In this document: positions 6,940 through 14,998 of the stretch, piece by piece | Position numbering within the stretch: position 1 is the stretch's first letter | Layout: each line of letters opens with the position of its first letter | Assembly: GCA_947500845.1 (NCBI GenBank) | Contig: CANMTP010000003.1 | Span: 248,001 to 312,000, forward strand | From: an uncultured Aquimarina sp. | GTDB lineage: Bacteria > Bacteroidota > Bacteroidia > Flavobacteriales > Flavobacteriaceae | Length of the DNA stretch: 64,000 nt | Reading direction: 5' to 3' | Notes under the pieces: model-generated | What the model was told of the DNA's origin: nothing | The model's database searches: none | The model's input: the letters and a program-made list of their open reading frames with translations, nothing else | Position numbers and translations under genes: made by a program

Positions 6940-8211
6940 TTATAAATCAAATCCAAGATCTTTCCTATAGTACATTTTATCGAAATGTAACTTTTCTATA
7001 TTTTGATACGATTTTTTTAATGCTTTTCTGAAATCGTCATCCAAAGAAGTAATTGCTATCACTCGACCACCATTAGTCACTATTGTATCTCCTTCAAGTT
7101 TTGTTCCGGCATGAAAGACGATTGAATCTGAGATCGAGTCGATCCCGGTGATTTCTTTTCCTTTTTCATAAGCTTCAGGATAGCCACCAGAAACAGTCAT
7201 TACTGTAGTAGCACTTCTAGGATCAATGTCTAAATCGACTTTGTCTAAGGATTGATTCCCAACATGCTTAAAAAGGGTGACCAAATCGGTTTTAACTCTG
7301 GGCAGCACTGCTTCGGTCTCGGGATCTCCCATACGCACGTTATATTCGATCACTTTTGGATCATCGCCTACTTTGATCAATCCAATAAAAATGAAGCCTT
7401 TATAATCGATGTTTTCTTTTGCTAATCCTTCTACCGTAGGTTTAATGATTCGTTCTTCAATTTTGGTCATCAACGCTTCATCGGCAAAAGGTACTGGTGA
7501 GATGGCTCCCATACCCCCTGTATTAAGTCCCGTATCCCCTTCACCAATACGTTTATAATCTTTGGCGGTTGGTAAGGTTACATAGTTTTTACCATCGGTA
7601 AGTACAAAAACACTAAGTTCGATTCCATCTAGAAACTCTTCGATCACTACCTTTTCGCTTGCGCTACCAAATTTTTTATTGGTGAGCATGTTTTCGAGTT
7701 CGGTTTTGGCTTCTTCAAGATCCTGAAGAATTAAGACTCCTTTTCCGGCAGCGAGACCATCCGCTTTGAGAACATAGGGAGCGTGTAATGTTTCCAGAAA
7801 CATTTTTCCAGCTTCTACGCTTTCTACGGTAAAACTTTGATATGCAGCTGTAGGAATATTGTGCATAGCCATAAACTCTTTGGCACGCTCCTTACTCCCT
7901 TCTAGTAAAGCACCTCTTTTTGAAGGTCCAATAACAATTACGTTACTTAGTTGAGGATCATCAGAAAAGAAATTAGAAATACCATTCACCAAGGGATCTT
8001 CTGGTCCCACTACGACCATCTCGATATTCTCTTTGATCACTAACGCTTTGATTGCCTTAAAATCATTAACTGAAATAGCTACGTTGTTTGCAATAGCTGC
8101 TGTTCCTGCATTACCTGGTGCTACAAATAATTGATCACACAGGTCACTTTGTGCGATTTTATAGGTAAATGTATGTTCTCTGCCTCCGGATCCTAGTATT
8201 AGAATGTTCAT
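6940..8211 (-). CDS. purD: Phosphoribosylamine--glycine ligase (GAR synthetase)
   Basis: This cytoplasmic enzyme joins glycine to 5-phosphoribosylamine using ATP, the second step of de novo purine synthesis. The 423-residue length is normal. Visible marks are the N-terminal MNILILGSGGREHTF, the VVGPEDPLVNG segment, the ATP-grasp region with KADGLAAGKGV (about residues 144-154), and the conserved NTGGMGAISP and NVRMGDPETEAVLP motifs. All key family motifs are intact. The gene appears monocistronic, with a promoter box about 185 bp upstream, a dispersed repeat in its leader and a shared terminator downstream. Confidence 0.97.
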   Translation of the reverse strand: MNILILGSGGREHTFTYKIAQSDLCDQLFVAPGNAGTAAIANNVAISVNDFKAIKALVIKENIEMVVVGPEDPLVNGISNFFSDDPQLSNVIVIGPSKRGALLEGSKERAKEFMAMHNIPTAAYQSFTVESVEAGKMFLETLHAPYVLKADGLAAGKGVLILQDLEEAKTELENMLTNKKFGSASEKVVIEEFLDGIELSVFVLTDGKNYVTLPTAKDYKRIGEGDTGLNTGGMGAISPVPFADEALMTKIEERIIKPTVEGLAKENIDYKGFIFIGLIKVGDDPKVIEYNVRMGDPETEAVLPRVKTDLVTLFKHVGNQSLDKVDLDIDPRSATTVMTVSGGYPEAYEKGKEITGIDSISDSIVFHAGTKLEGDTIVTNGGRVIAITSLDDDFRKALKKSYQNIEKLHFDKMYYRKDLGFDL

Positions 8212-8252
8212 GTTGTTGTTTTATGGTATTTTAAGGGGATGTTTGAAAAGCT

Positions 8253-8337
8253 GTCATTCCGAATATAGCGAAGGAATCTTTAAAATTTAAACTACTAATA
8301 GGCAGATTACTTCAAAATTAAAATTTTTCGTAATGAC
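8253..8337. repeat. Dispersed inverted-repeat element in the purD leader
   Basis: GTCATTCCGAA (8253-8263) faces TTCGTAATGAC (8327-8337), matching at 10 of 11 positions, and the internal AGCGAAGGAATCT follows the left arm. This GTCATTCCGA...GGAATC...CGTAATGAC pattern is one I recall as a common intergenic repeat in Bacteroidota. An outer GCTGTC/GACAGC pair (8250-8255, 8355-8360) may mark a larger element. Confidence 0.55.
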
Positions 8338-8394
8338 GTTATTTAGTCTTTCCCGACAGCCACATTTTCTCTTTTTTTCAGCATCAAAAATAGT

Positions 8395-8402
8395 GGATTC
8401 GT
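8395..8402 (-). promoter_or_regulatory. Possible -7 box for purD
   Basis: The minus strand reads TATTTTTG, matching TAnnTTTG. It would give a leader of about 175 nt containing the dispersed element at 8253-8337. No clear -33 TTG is seen at 19 bp. Confidence 0.4.
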
Positions 8403-8540
8403 TTTTGTATTGCTACTAGTTTTGTGTAAAAACTTGAGTTCTAATGAAAGATTTTTGGAAGTGATATTATAATATGTATTTATGTTACTTTGTCGTAGAC
8501 ATTATCCTGTGGTTTCTTGTGGCATTTATATAAAAAACAC

Positions 8541-8613
8541 TGTGCTATGCGAAGTTTGAAACTTCGCATTATTTTTTATTGTATTGGCGCTGCGAAGTCA
8601 CAGACATTCGCAG
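8541..8613. repeat. Two-hairpin dispersed element with TGCGAA motifs
   Basis: The first hairpin (8547-8569) is a perfect 11-bp inverted repeat, ATGCGAAGTTT, around a single base. The second (8590-8613) pairs CTGCGAA with TTCGCAG. A T-rich tract follows the first. Translations of such elements recur as spurious short proteins in flavobacterial genomes as I recall them. Downstream of yoeB, it may also act as its terminator. Confidence 0.55.
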
Positions 8614-8643
8614 AGCGTTTACTTTGTGGAGCTGATAATAGGA

Positions 8644-8904
8644 TTATTTACCGTAATGATAACGGCAAGCTGCTATCCAAAGCCGTTCATTTTCATATTT
8701 GTAGACTAATCGATGTTCTGATGTAATTCGTCTTGACCAATACCCTCGTAAATCTCCTTTTAAGGCTTCAGGCTTACCGATGCCTTCAAAAGGTGTTCGC
8801 ATGCAACTTTTAATAAGTTCATTAATTCGTTTTACTATTTTTTTATCAACTTTTTGCCAATACAAATAATCTTCCCAAGAGGTGGTAGACCAAGTTAATT
8901 TCAT
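8644..8904 (-). CDS. yoeB: YoeB-family ribosome-dependent mRNA interferase toxin
   Basis: The 86-residue basic protein fits the Txe/YoeB branch of the RelE superfamily. It begins with WSTTSWEDYLYWQ, contains GIGKPEALKGDLRGYWSRRI and HRLVY, and ends with the diagnostic CRYHYGK. The terminal His-Tyr pair, the Arg of SRRIT and the Glu of KPEAL correspond to the active-site residues known in E. coli YoeB, so the toxin looks intact. YoeB cleaves mRNA in the ribosomal A site and is neutralised by YefM. Its ATG directly abuts the antitoxin stop, giving tight translational coupling. Expected to be cytoplasmic. Confidence 0.95.
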   Translation of the reverse strand: MKLTWSTTSWEDYLYWQKVDKKIVKRINELIKSCMRTPFEGIGKPEALKGDLRGYWSRRITSEHRLVYKYENERLWIAACRYHYGK

Positions 8905-9153
8905 TTATTCGATTACCTCTTTATCAATACCTTTACCTGCTTCTAACTCCTTGATAGAGTTTAATAAAATGTCTCTGTTTTTACCTGTTAACAGATAGGT
9001 GGTTTCTTTTAATGAGTTGTATTCGTCTAATGATATCAATACAAGGTCTTTACCATTTTTACGCTTGATAATAATGTCGCTTACATCATTAATCACTTTG
9101 TCGAACCAATGTTTTAAGTTTGAACGAAAATCTGTGTAATTTACTGTTTCCAT
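8905..9153 (-). CDS. yefM: YefM-family antitoxin
   Basis: The 82-residue protein matches the Phd/YefM family: an N-terminal DNA-binding fold beginning METVNYTDFRSNLKHWFDKV, a central VLISLDEYNSLKET motif, and an acidic, probably flexible C-terminal tail that would wrap and block YoeB. It should also repress its own promoter. The operon order (antitoxin first, toxin touching it) is standard. The -7 box ends only 4 bp before the ATG, so the transcript is probably leaderless or nearly so. Two GTAC-centred palindromes immediately upstream fit a YefM operator. Confidence 0.94.
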   Translation of the reverse strand: METVNYTDFRSNLKHWFDKVINDVSDIIIKRKNGKDLVLISLDEYNSLKETTYLLTGKNRDILLNSIKELEAGKGIDKEVIE

Positions 9154-9157
9154 ATAA

Positions 9158-9165
9158 CAAATATA
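9158..9165 (-). promoter_or_regulatory. -7 box of the yefM-yoeB operon
   Basis: The minus strand reads TATATTTG, an exact TAnnTTTG. It ends 4 bp before the yefM ATG, which puts the transcription start at or next to the start codon. Confidence 0.65.
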
Positions 9166-9171
9166 GGGAAT

Positions 9172-9191
9172 AAGTACGTAAAAAAGTACTT
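9172..9191. promoter_or_regulatory. Candidate YefM operator: two GTAC palindromes 12 bp apart
   Basis: AAGTAC at 9172-9177 and AAGTACTT at 9184-9191 have GTAC cores centred at 9175.5 and 9187.5, exactly 12 bp apart. E. coli YefM is known to bind paired TGTACA-type palindromes with the same 12-bp centre spacing. The sites sit over the expected -33 region of the yefM promoter, where binding would block polymerase. Confidence 0.6.
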
Positions 9192-9192
9192 T

Positions 9193-10512
9193 TTAAAAAT
9201 TTTCTTTTACAGGAGGTTCATTACGAATAATTGTACTGCTTAAAATACTTCGCTTCTTAAGTAATAAAGGAATGATAATTGAAAAAAATACGATCCCGTT
9301 AAATCTCACAAGCATAGATTCGAAAAACAATGAGATAAAAAGAATTACGAAAACAGAAATTTCGTTTCTACTTCTATTCATTCGTAAAGCTAGTAGTATG
9401 AAAATATTGACTAATACTATAAATCCAATAATTCCAGTTTGGAGAAATGTCTGGAGAAATTGATTATGTGCATTGTATTGATTCTGATAATTTGAGATAT
9501 AATTTAATTCTTTATATTTTTCGACTAGCACTTCGTTGGTATCGCCAATACCATATCCAAAAATCGGAGCATCTTTTATCAACTTGATACTGGCATTCCA
9601 AGTTAGTAGTCTAGATCTTTCTATGCTAGTATTATCAATTTCCAAAGTATTATTAGTATCTGTTACATTTGTATAAAAATCAAAAACTCTGGGATTCTTA
9701 AAAAACACAATAAATCCTAGAAGAAATATTATTGTCATCGTGTATTTATGACTCTTGTTTGAAATATTGGAAATCAGCAATATACTGATAATCAATAAAA
9801 TAAGGTATGCGGCAATAGATGCGAGCAGAAAAACATATAGAAATAACAGGATGATAATAAAAACCTGTATCTTCGATTGAAGTTTATTTTTAAGGTAATA
9901 ACATAGCACTAGTAAGATATATAAAGAAACATAACTAGGGTTCACCAAACCGGAAAACTCTGCCCCTAAAAAATGATTCCAGCCCTGGTTTAAAGAATTG
10001 AAAAGTGTAGAAGTTCCTTCTAGTGAAATCTCAAAAGTCGATATGCCTTCTTTTATGATCAAAAAAACATTATAACATGCAATTAATAGATTTATAAAAA
10101 AGGAAATTATCAGTCCTAAAAGTAAAAACTCAAATAGCTTTTTAACCGTAGAGCTGTCTTCTTTAACAAAAAGGAAAATTATTGGGAAAAATAATAAGGA
10201 TAAGGACCGTTGTAATAACGCTACCCCCGCGGAAATATTTTCTGTATATATAAGGCTACCTACCATGATAACAAAATACAAAGGGAATAAGAGTAATGCT
10301 TTATCCTTAGATATCAATCTTTTTTTGGATCTGAAAATATTTACCAGTCCCAGAATAATTGAAACCAAAAAAAACGGTGTGGGAAGATTGATTCCTAGCG
10401 GTAATAAAAAAAAAGCAGTATATAAACTATTCCAGAAGATTGTTAGTATAAGATCGTCCTCGTATTTGTAAAACATCCCTCCGAATTTAGATACGATTTC
10501 CATGGATTTCAT
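9193..10512 (-). CDS. O-antigen ligase / Wzy-type polymerase family membrane protein
   Basis: The ~439-residue protein has about ten to twelve membrane helices and a large periplasmic loop before the last three. That loop carries the Wzy_C pattern: SRLLTWNASIKLIKDAPIFGYGIGDT followed by YNAHNQFLQTFLQTGIIGF, with the conserved Arg and His of ligases and polymerases. It could polymerise repeat units or attach polymer to lipid A core (WaaL). It is the last gene of the polysaccharide run, 99 bp after the initiating transferase. I use the first ATG (10512); a TTG at 10560 would add 16 residues. It is one of three proteins of this superfamily in the cluster. Confidence 0.85.
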   Translation of the reverse strand: MKSMEIVSKFGGMFYKYEDDLILTIFWNSLYTAFFLLPLGINLPTPFFLVSIILGLVNIFRSKKRLISKDKALLLFPLYFVIMVGSLIYTENISAGVALLQRSLSLLFFPIIFLFVKEDSSTVKKLFEFLLLGLIISFFINLLIACYNVFLIIKEGISTFEISLEGTSTLFNSLNQGWNHFLGAEFSGLVNPSYVSLYILLVLCYYLKNKLQSKIQVFIIILLFLYVFLLASIAAYLILLIISILLISNISNKSHKYTMTIIFLLGFIVFFKNPRVFDFYTNVTDTNNTLEIDNTSIERSRLLTWNASIKLIKDAPIFGYGIGDTNEVLVEKYKELNYISNYQNQYNAHNQFLQTFLQTGIIGFIVLVNIFILLALRMNRSRNEISVFVILFISLFFESMLVRFNGIVFFSIIIPLLLKKRSILSSTIIRNEPPVKENF

Positions 10513-10611
10513 ATTAACGATCTTATAGTTAAGCGAGAAGCAAATAATATAAACGAACAATTTTTTTATTAATTATGCATATTTGACCTAAAAACGCTCT
10601 GTTTGAAATAA

Positions 10612-11958
10612 TTAATATGCCTTTTCTTCTCCTTTAATAGCATTTAGTATTGTTAGAATAACAAGTTTAATATCAAGTAGTAATGACCAGTTTTCTACGT
10701 AGAAAATATCATATTTAACCCGATTTATGATATCCTTTTTAGTCTCTATTTCACCTCTAAAACCACTAACTTGGGCTAAACCTGTAATTCCAGGTTTTAC
10801 AAAATGACGTACCATAAATTTATCTACTTTCTGGGCAAATTCTTCATTGTGTTTTACCATATGTGGCCTTGGCCCAACAACCGACATATCCCCTTTAAGC
10901 ACATTAATAAACTGTGGTAATTCGTCTATGCTGGTTCTTCTCATGAATTTTCCAACTTTGGTTACTCTGGAATCTCCTTTTGTTGCTTGATTAACACTGG
11001 TACTAGGCTTCATAGATCTATACTTATAGCAATAAAATTCTCTATAATCTATACCATTACGAAGCTGTTTAAAGAATACCGGCCCTCTTGATTCAAGTTG
11101 AATAAGCAATGCTATTAATGGAGTCAACCATGAAAGTATGCCAATTAAAACAATTAATGATAAAAGAATATCAAAAGTCCTTTTTGCAAATTTATTTATT
11201 GGGTCATCTAACGGAATCTCCCGAAACGATAATACTGGTATATACTCATAATAATTAAAGATTAGTTTTTTGGTGAAAATATCTTTATTATCAGGAATAA
11301 ATTTTAAAATCTTTAGATTATTTTCTGTAAAATTAACTACTTCTCGTAACTGATCGTTTGACAAATCTGCTATTGAACAATATACCTCATCAATTTCATT
11401 TTCTACTATGTAATAAAAACATGATTCTAAGTCAAAATCCTGATCTTTAACTGCGAACTTCTTTTGGTAACGATACCCAAATTCTGGTTTATCTTTAAAA
11501 ATCTTAATAAGTTGATTGGTTTTTTTATTATCTCCTATGACTACTACTTTCCTAATATTACCTCCAAAAATCGTCCTGTATTTAGACAATAAATAAAGTA
11601 AAGCAAATTTTACAATAGTTACCAATCCAATCAGGGAGGCAAAATACTTTGCCATTTCTAACCTGCTAATTCCAGGTTGCTTAAAAAACCCAATAAAAGC
11701 GTATAAGATGAGTCCGAAAATCAAGAATTGACGAATTATCCCTGCAAGAACCTGAACAACTCTCGAAAAACGCTTTATATCATAAAACTTATTTTTAATA
11801 GATAAAATAATCCATAAAACAGAGATGTAAAGAGAAAATAAAAGCGTAAGACTAATGTTAGTCTCAAAGAAGGATATTGTAACGTTTAATATCACTAAGT
11901 CAACCAAACAGAAAAGAGGTTTAATATATACCGAATACCTTCCTATCTTAGCACTCAT
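10612..11958 (-). CDS. Undecaprenyl-phosphate sugar phosphotransferase (WcaJ/WbaP-like)
   Basis: The 448-residue enzyme is a polyisoprenyl-phosphate hexose-1-phosphate transferase. About four N-terminal membrane helices precede a Rossmann-like middle region, then a fifth helix (RTFDILLSLIVLI) and the catalytic cytosolic domain. The latter shows GPVFFKQLRNG, YKYRSM, DELPQFINVLKGDMSVVGPRP and the C-terminal WSLLLDIKLVILT segment. It starts repeat-unit synthesis by loading a sugar-1-phosphate on undecaprenyl phosphate; glucose or galactose is typical for this long form, but the sugar is not readable. Its ATG directly follows the stop of the UDP-xylose synthase gene. Confidence 0.93.
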   Translation of the reverse strand: MSAKIGRYSVYIKPLFCLVDLVILNVTISFFETNISLTLLFSLYISVLWIILSIKNKFYDIKRFSRVVQVLAGIIRQFLIFGLILYAFIGFFKQPGISRLEMAKYFASLIGLVTIVKFALLYLLSKYRTIFGGNIRKVVVIGDNKKTNQLIKIFKDKPEFGYRYQKKFAVKDQDFDLESCFYYIVENEIDEVYCSIADLSNDQLREVVNFTENNLKILKFIPDNKDIFTKKLIFNYYEYIPVLSFREIPLDDPINKFAKRTFDILLSLIVLIGILSWLTPLIALLIQLESRGPVFFKQLRNGIDYREFYCYKYRSMKPSTSVNQATKGDSRVTKVGKFMRRTSIDELPQFINVLKGDMSVVGPRPHMVKHNEEFAQKVDKFMVRHFVKPGITGLAQVSGFRGEIETKKDIINRVKYDIFYVENWSLLLDIKLVILTILNAIKGEEKAY

Positions 11959-12942
11959 TTAGTCTTTATTTTTTTTAAAGTCTCTATGTTCGCTTTTGTG
12001 TAGCTCTTCTTTTGAAAGGCTTTTAAAATACTCTAACGTCTTTTTCATTCCTTCGGTCCTATCTATTACTGGCTCCCAATTTATAATTTCTTTTGCTTTT
12101 GTAATATCTGGTTGTCTTTGAAGTGGATCATTAACAGGTAAAGGTTTATAAATAATCTTTTGATCTGTTCCTGTAAGTTTAATGATTTCTTCGGCAAAAT
12201 CACGAATAGTAATTTCGTTAGGATTACCTATGTTTACAGGATTTGCATAGTCGCTAAAAAGCAATCTATAAATACCTTCTATTAAGTCATCTACATAACA
12301 AAATGAACGGGTTTGCGATCCGTCACCAAAAACTGTCAAATCTTCGCCACGTAATGATTGACCGATAAATGCAGGAACTACCCTCCCATCATTGAGTCGC
12401 ATTCTAGGGCCATAGGTATTAAAGATACGTACAATTCTTGTTTCTAACCCATGATATGTATGATATGCCATGGTAATTGATTCCTGAAAACGTTTAGCTT
12501 CATCATAAACTCCTCGTGGACCAATGGTATTAACATTCCCATAATAATCTTCAGTTTGTGGATGTACTAAAGGATCACCATATACCTCACTTGTAGAGGC
12601 TATTAAAATTCTGGCATTTTTTTCCTTAGCTAAGCCAAGTAAATTATGAGTTCCTAATGACCCTACTTTTAATGTTTGGATAGGGATCTTAAGATAATCT
12701 ATTGGACTTGCCGGAGAAGCAAAATGTAGAATATAGTCTAACTCACCAGGAACGTGGACAAATTTTGTCACGTCATGATGATAAAACTCGAAATTTTCTA
12801 GCTTAAATAAATGCTCAATATTCTTAAGATCACCTGTAATCAGGTTGTCCATTCCAATGACGTGAAATCCTTCCTTGACAAAGCGATCACAAAGATGTGA
12901 CCCTAAAAACCCCGCTGCTCCTGTAATTAGAACTCTTTGCAT
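11959..12942 (-). CDS. UDP-glucuronate decarboxylase (UDP-xylose synthase)
   Basis: The 327-residue extended short-chain dehydrogenase converts UDP-glucuronate to UDP-xylose with NAD+. It has the N-terminal [14 protein letters not shown] dinucleotide motif, the active-site YDEAK, and stretches characteristic of UXS such as [27 protein letters not shown] and [10 protein letters not shown]. It lies 1 bp after ugd, whose product is its substrate, making a clear two-step UDP-Glc to UDP-GlcA to UDP-Xyl module. A 4-epimerase acting on a related sugar is a less likely reading. The C-terminal tail ([13 protein letters not shown]) is very hydrophilic. Confidence 0.9.
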   Translation of the reverse strand: MQRVLITGAAGFLGSHLCDRFVKEGFHVIGMDNLITGDLKNIEHLFKLENFEFYHHDVTKFVHVPGELDYILHFASPASPIDYLKIPIQTLKVGSLGTHNLLGLAKEKNARILIASTSEVYGDPLVHPQTEDYYGNVNTIGPRGVYDEAKRFQESITMAYHTYHGLETRIVRIFNTYGPRMRLNDGRVVPAFIGQSLRGEDLTVFGDGSQTRSFCYVDDLIEGIYRLLFSDYANPVNIGNPNEITIRDFAEEIIKLTGTDQKIIYKPLPVNDPLQRQPDITKAKEIINWEPVIDRTEGMKKTLEYFKSLSKEELHKSEHRDFKKNKD

Positions 12943-12943
12943 T

Positions 12944-14257
12944 CTATAACTTTATATCTTTTCTTCCAATTGAGAAATAAGAAAAACCTTCATTTTCCAT
13001 ATCCTGAATATCATAAAGATTTCTTCCATCAAATATTACCGGGATTTTCAAGTCTGTCCTAATCCTATTGAAATCCGGCGTCCTAAAAATACTCCACTCT
13101 GTACAAATTATCAATGCATCTGCTCCTGGTAGAGCATCATACATAGATTTTGAAAAAACAATCTTGTTGCCCAGCTTGCGTTGAACATTTTGCATGGCTT
13201 CGGGATCAAATGCTTGCACTTTTGCACCCAAATCTAATAAATTATTGATGATATCTAGTGCGGGTGCCTCTCTTATGTCGTCTGTCTCTGGTTTAAAAGC
13301 TAATCCCCATACTGCAAAAGTTTTTCCTTTAAGATCATGATTAAAATAGTTCTTAATTTTAGGTACTAACGCAATTTTTTGAGAAGCATTAACCTGTATT
13401 ACAGATTCTAAAATTTTAAAATCATAATGATCATCTTTACCAGACTTATGTAATGCCTTAACATCTTTTGGAAAACAAGATCCGCCATATCCTATTCCCG
13501 GGAATAAAAATCGCTTGCCTATTCTGGAATCTGTTCCCATTCCCCTACGTACTTGATCTACATCTGCTCCAACCTTTTCACAATAATTAGCAATTTCATT
13601 CATAAATGTTATTTTGGTAGCCAAGAATGCATTAGCAGCATACTTGGTTAGTTCTGCAGATTTTTCATCCATTATGATAATGGGGTTACCTGATCTTACA
13701 AAAGGTTTATACAGCTTCATCATTAATTCTGTAGCTTTTTCTGAGCTGGAACCTATAATGATTCTTTCTGGCTTTAAAAAATCATCCACTGCAAATCCCT
13801 CTCTTAAAAACTCAGGATTAGATACTACATCAAATTCACATTGCACATTTCTTGCAATAACTTCTTTCACTTTTTCTGCCGTACCTACCGGAACAGTACT
13901 CTTGTCTACAATTACCTGATAGGATGTAATTGATTTTCCTATTTCTTCTGCAACTCCTAAAACATAAGAAAGATCGGCAGCACCGTCTTCATCTTCAGGA
14001 GTGGGTAACGCCAAAAAGATAATCTGGCCATGTTCCAGGCCTTCTTCAAGAGAAGTTGTAAATTTCAATCTGCCAGCCCTAATGTTTCTTTCAAATAATA
14101 CATCTAGATGAGGTTCATAGATAGGAACTTTACCATCTCGCATTTTTTGAACCTTTTGTTCATCTATATCTACACAGACCACTTCATTACCTGTTTCAGC
14201 CAGACATGTTCCTGTAACCAAACCAACGTATCCGGTTCCTACTACTGATATTTTCAT
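12944..14257 (-). CDS. ugd: UDP-glucose 6-dehydrogenase
   Basis: The 437-residue enzyme oxidises UDP-glucose to UDP-glucuronate using two NAD+. It starts with the [21 protein letters not shown]ossmann motif and contains [19 protein letters not shown] and the catalytic cysteine in [10 protein letters not shown] (around residue 260). The C-terminal domain has [17 protein letters not shown]. All active-site motifs are intact. It feeds UXS directly downstream and may also supply glucuronate to the polymer itself. A second UDP-sugar dehydrogenase at 24286 belongs to the WecC branch and is not redundant. Confidence 0.95.
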   Translation of the reverse strand: MKISVVGTGYVGLVTGTCLAETGNEVVCVDIDEQKVQKMRDGKVPIYEPHLDVLFERNIRAGRLKFTTSLEEGLEHGQIIFLALPTPEDEDGAADLSYVLGVAEEIGKSITSYQVIVDKSTVPVGTAEKVKEVIARNVQCEFDVVSNPEFLREGFAVDDFLKPERIIIGSSSEKATELMMKLYKPFVRSGNPIIIMDEKSAELTKYAANAFLATKITFMNEIANYCEKVGADVDQVRRGMGTDSRIGKRFLFPGIGYGGSCFPKDVKALHKSGKDDHYDFKILESVIQVNASQKIALVPKIKNYFNHDLKGKTFAVWGLAFKPETDDIREAPALDIINNLLDLGAKVQAFDPEAMQNVQRKLGNKIVFSKSMYDALPGADALIICTEWSIFRTPDFNRIRTDLKIPVIFDGRNLYDIQDMENEGFSYFSIGRKDIKL

Positions 14258-14998
14258 TTATCGTTTCAACTTTTCTTTGAGTACTAAAAGTATGAATTTA
14301 GTATTACCTATAAGGTATCTTTTCCACATTCTTCCGGGTTCTTGAATAAATCTATAAAACCATTCTAATCCATATTTTTGCATCCAAACTGGGGCTCTTT
14401 TAACCTTTCCGGCAATTACATCAAAACTTCCCCCTACACCCATTATAAAATTTACACTAGCCAAAATATTTTTATTCTGATATAAGAAATTCTCCTTGGT
14501 AGGAGAGCTTATCGCAACAAAAAGTATATTGGCACCACTTTCTGCAATCTGTTTTGCAATTAGAGTTTCCTCTTTTTTATCAAAATATCCATTTCTATAT
14601 CCTGCAACAATTTCTAACGAATACTTTTCTGTGTATATATCAACTACTTTTTTTACAATTTCTTCTTTTGCTCCGAAAAAAAAAATCTTATGTTTATTTT
14701 CTGGTGCCTTAGCCACCAAATTTTGCATCAAATCAATACCAGACACTCTCTCTTTTAAGGGCTTTCCTAAAAATTTAGAAGCCCAAACAACCGCTTGACC
14801 ATCTGCGTTAATTAGATCACTTGCATTGACACTTTCCCTGAGTTCAGGGTCTTTTTGCATTGCAACGATCTTACCTGCATTTACTACTACATGATGTAGC
14901 TGTTGTTTTTTTGTAATAGTACGTGTAATCTTTTGCAAGGTATCTTGCATAGATAAGTTATCAATAAACGTATTTAGGATATGAATTCTATTTTTCAT
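14258..14998 (-). CDS. WecG/TagA/CpsF-family glycosyltransferase
   Basis: The 246-residue protein (start chosen at MKNRIHILNTFIDNLS) matches the GT26 family. It has VNADGQAVVWASKF, the GIDLMQNLV helix, FFGAKEEIV and the late GVGGSFDVIAGKVKRAPVWMQKYGLEWFYRFIQEP motif, all typical. E. coli WecG transfers ManNAcA from UDP-ManNAcA to lipid-linked GlcNAc; because wecB and wecC are in the same cluster, the same donor is a good guess here. The C-terminal part is basic and probably membrane-associated. An alternative ATG ten codons earlier would deepen the overlap with the upstream gene. Confidence 0.9.
   Translation of the reverse strand: MKNRIHILNTFIDNLSMQDTLQKITRTITKKQQLHHVVVNAGKIVAMQKDPELRESVNASDLINADGQAVVWASKFLGKPLKERVSGIDLMQNLVAKAPENKHKIFFFGAKEEIVKKVVDIYTEKYSLEIVAGYRNGYFDKKEETLIAKQIAESGANILFVAISSPTKENFLYQNKNILASVNFIMGVGGSFDVIAGKVKRAPVWMQKYGLEWFYRFIQEPGRMWKRYLIGNTKFILLVLKEKLKR

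Larger units (their letters stand above)
8212..8643. other. 432-bp intergenic region upstream of purD
   Basis: The region holds the purD leader and promoter and two repeat-like elements (8253-8337 and 8541-8613). Short frames here arise from the repeats and do not look like genes. Confidence 0.65.

Noticed and set aside
8517..8726. 69-residue open frame on the plus strand
   Set aside because: It reads through the two-hairpin repeat and into the antisense of yoeB; no coding character of its own.
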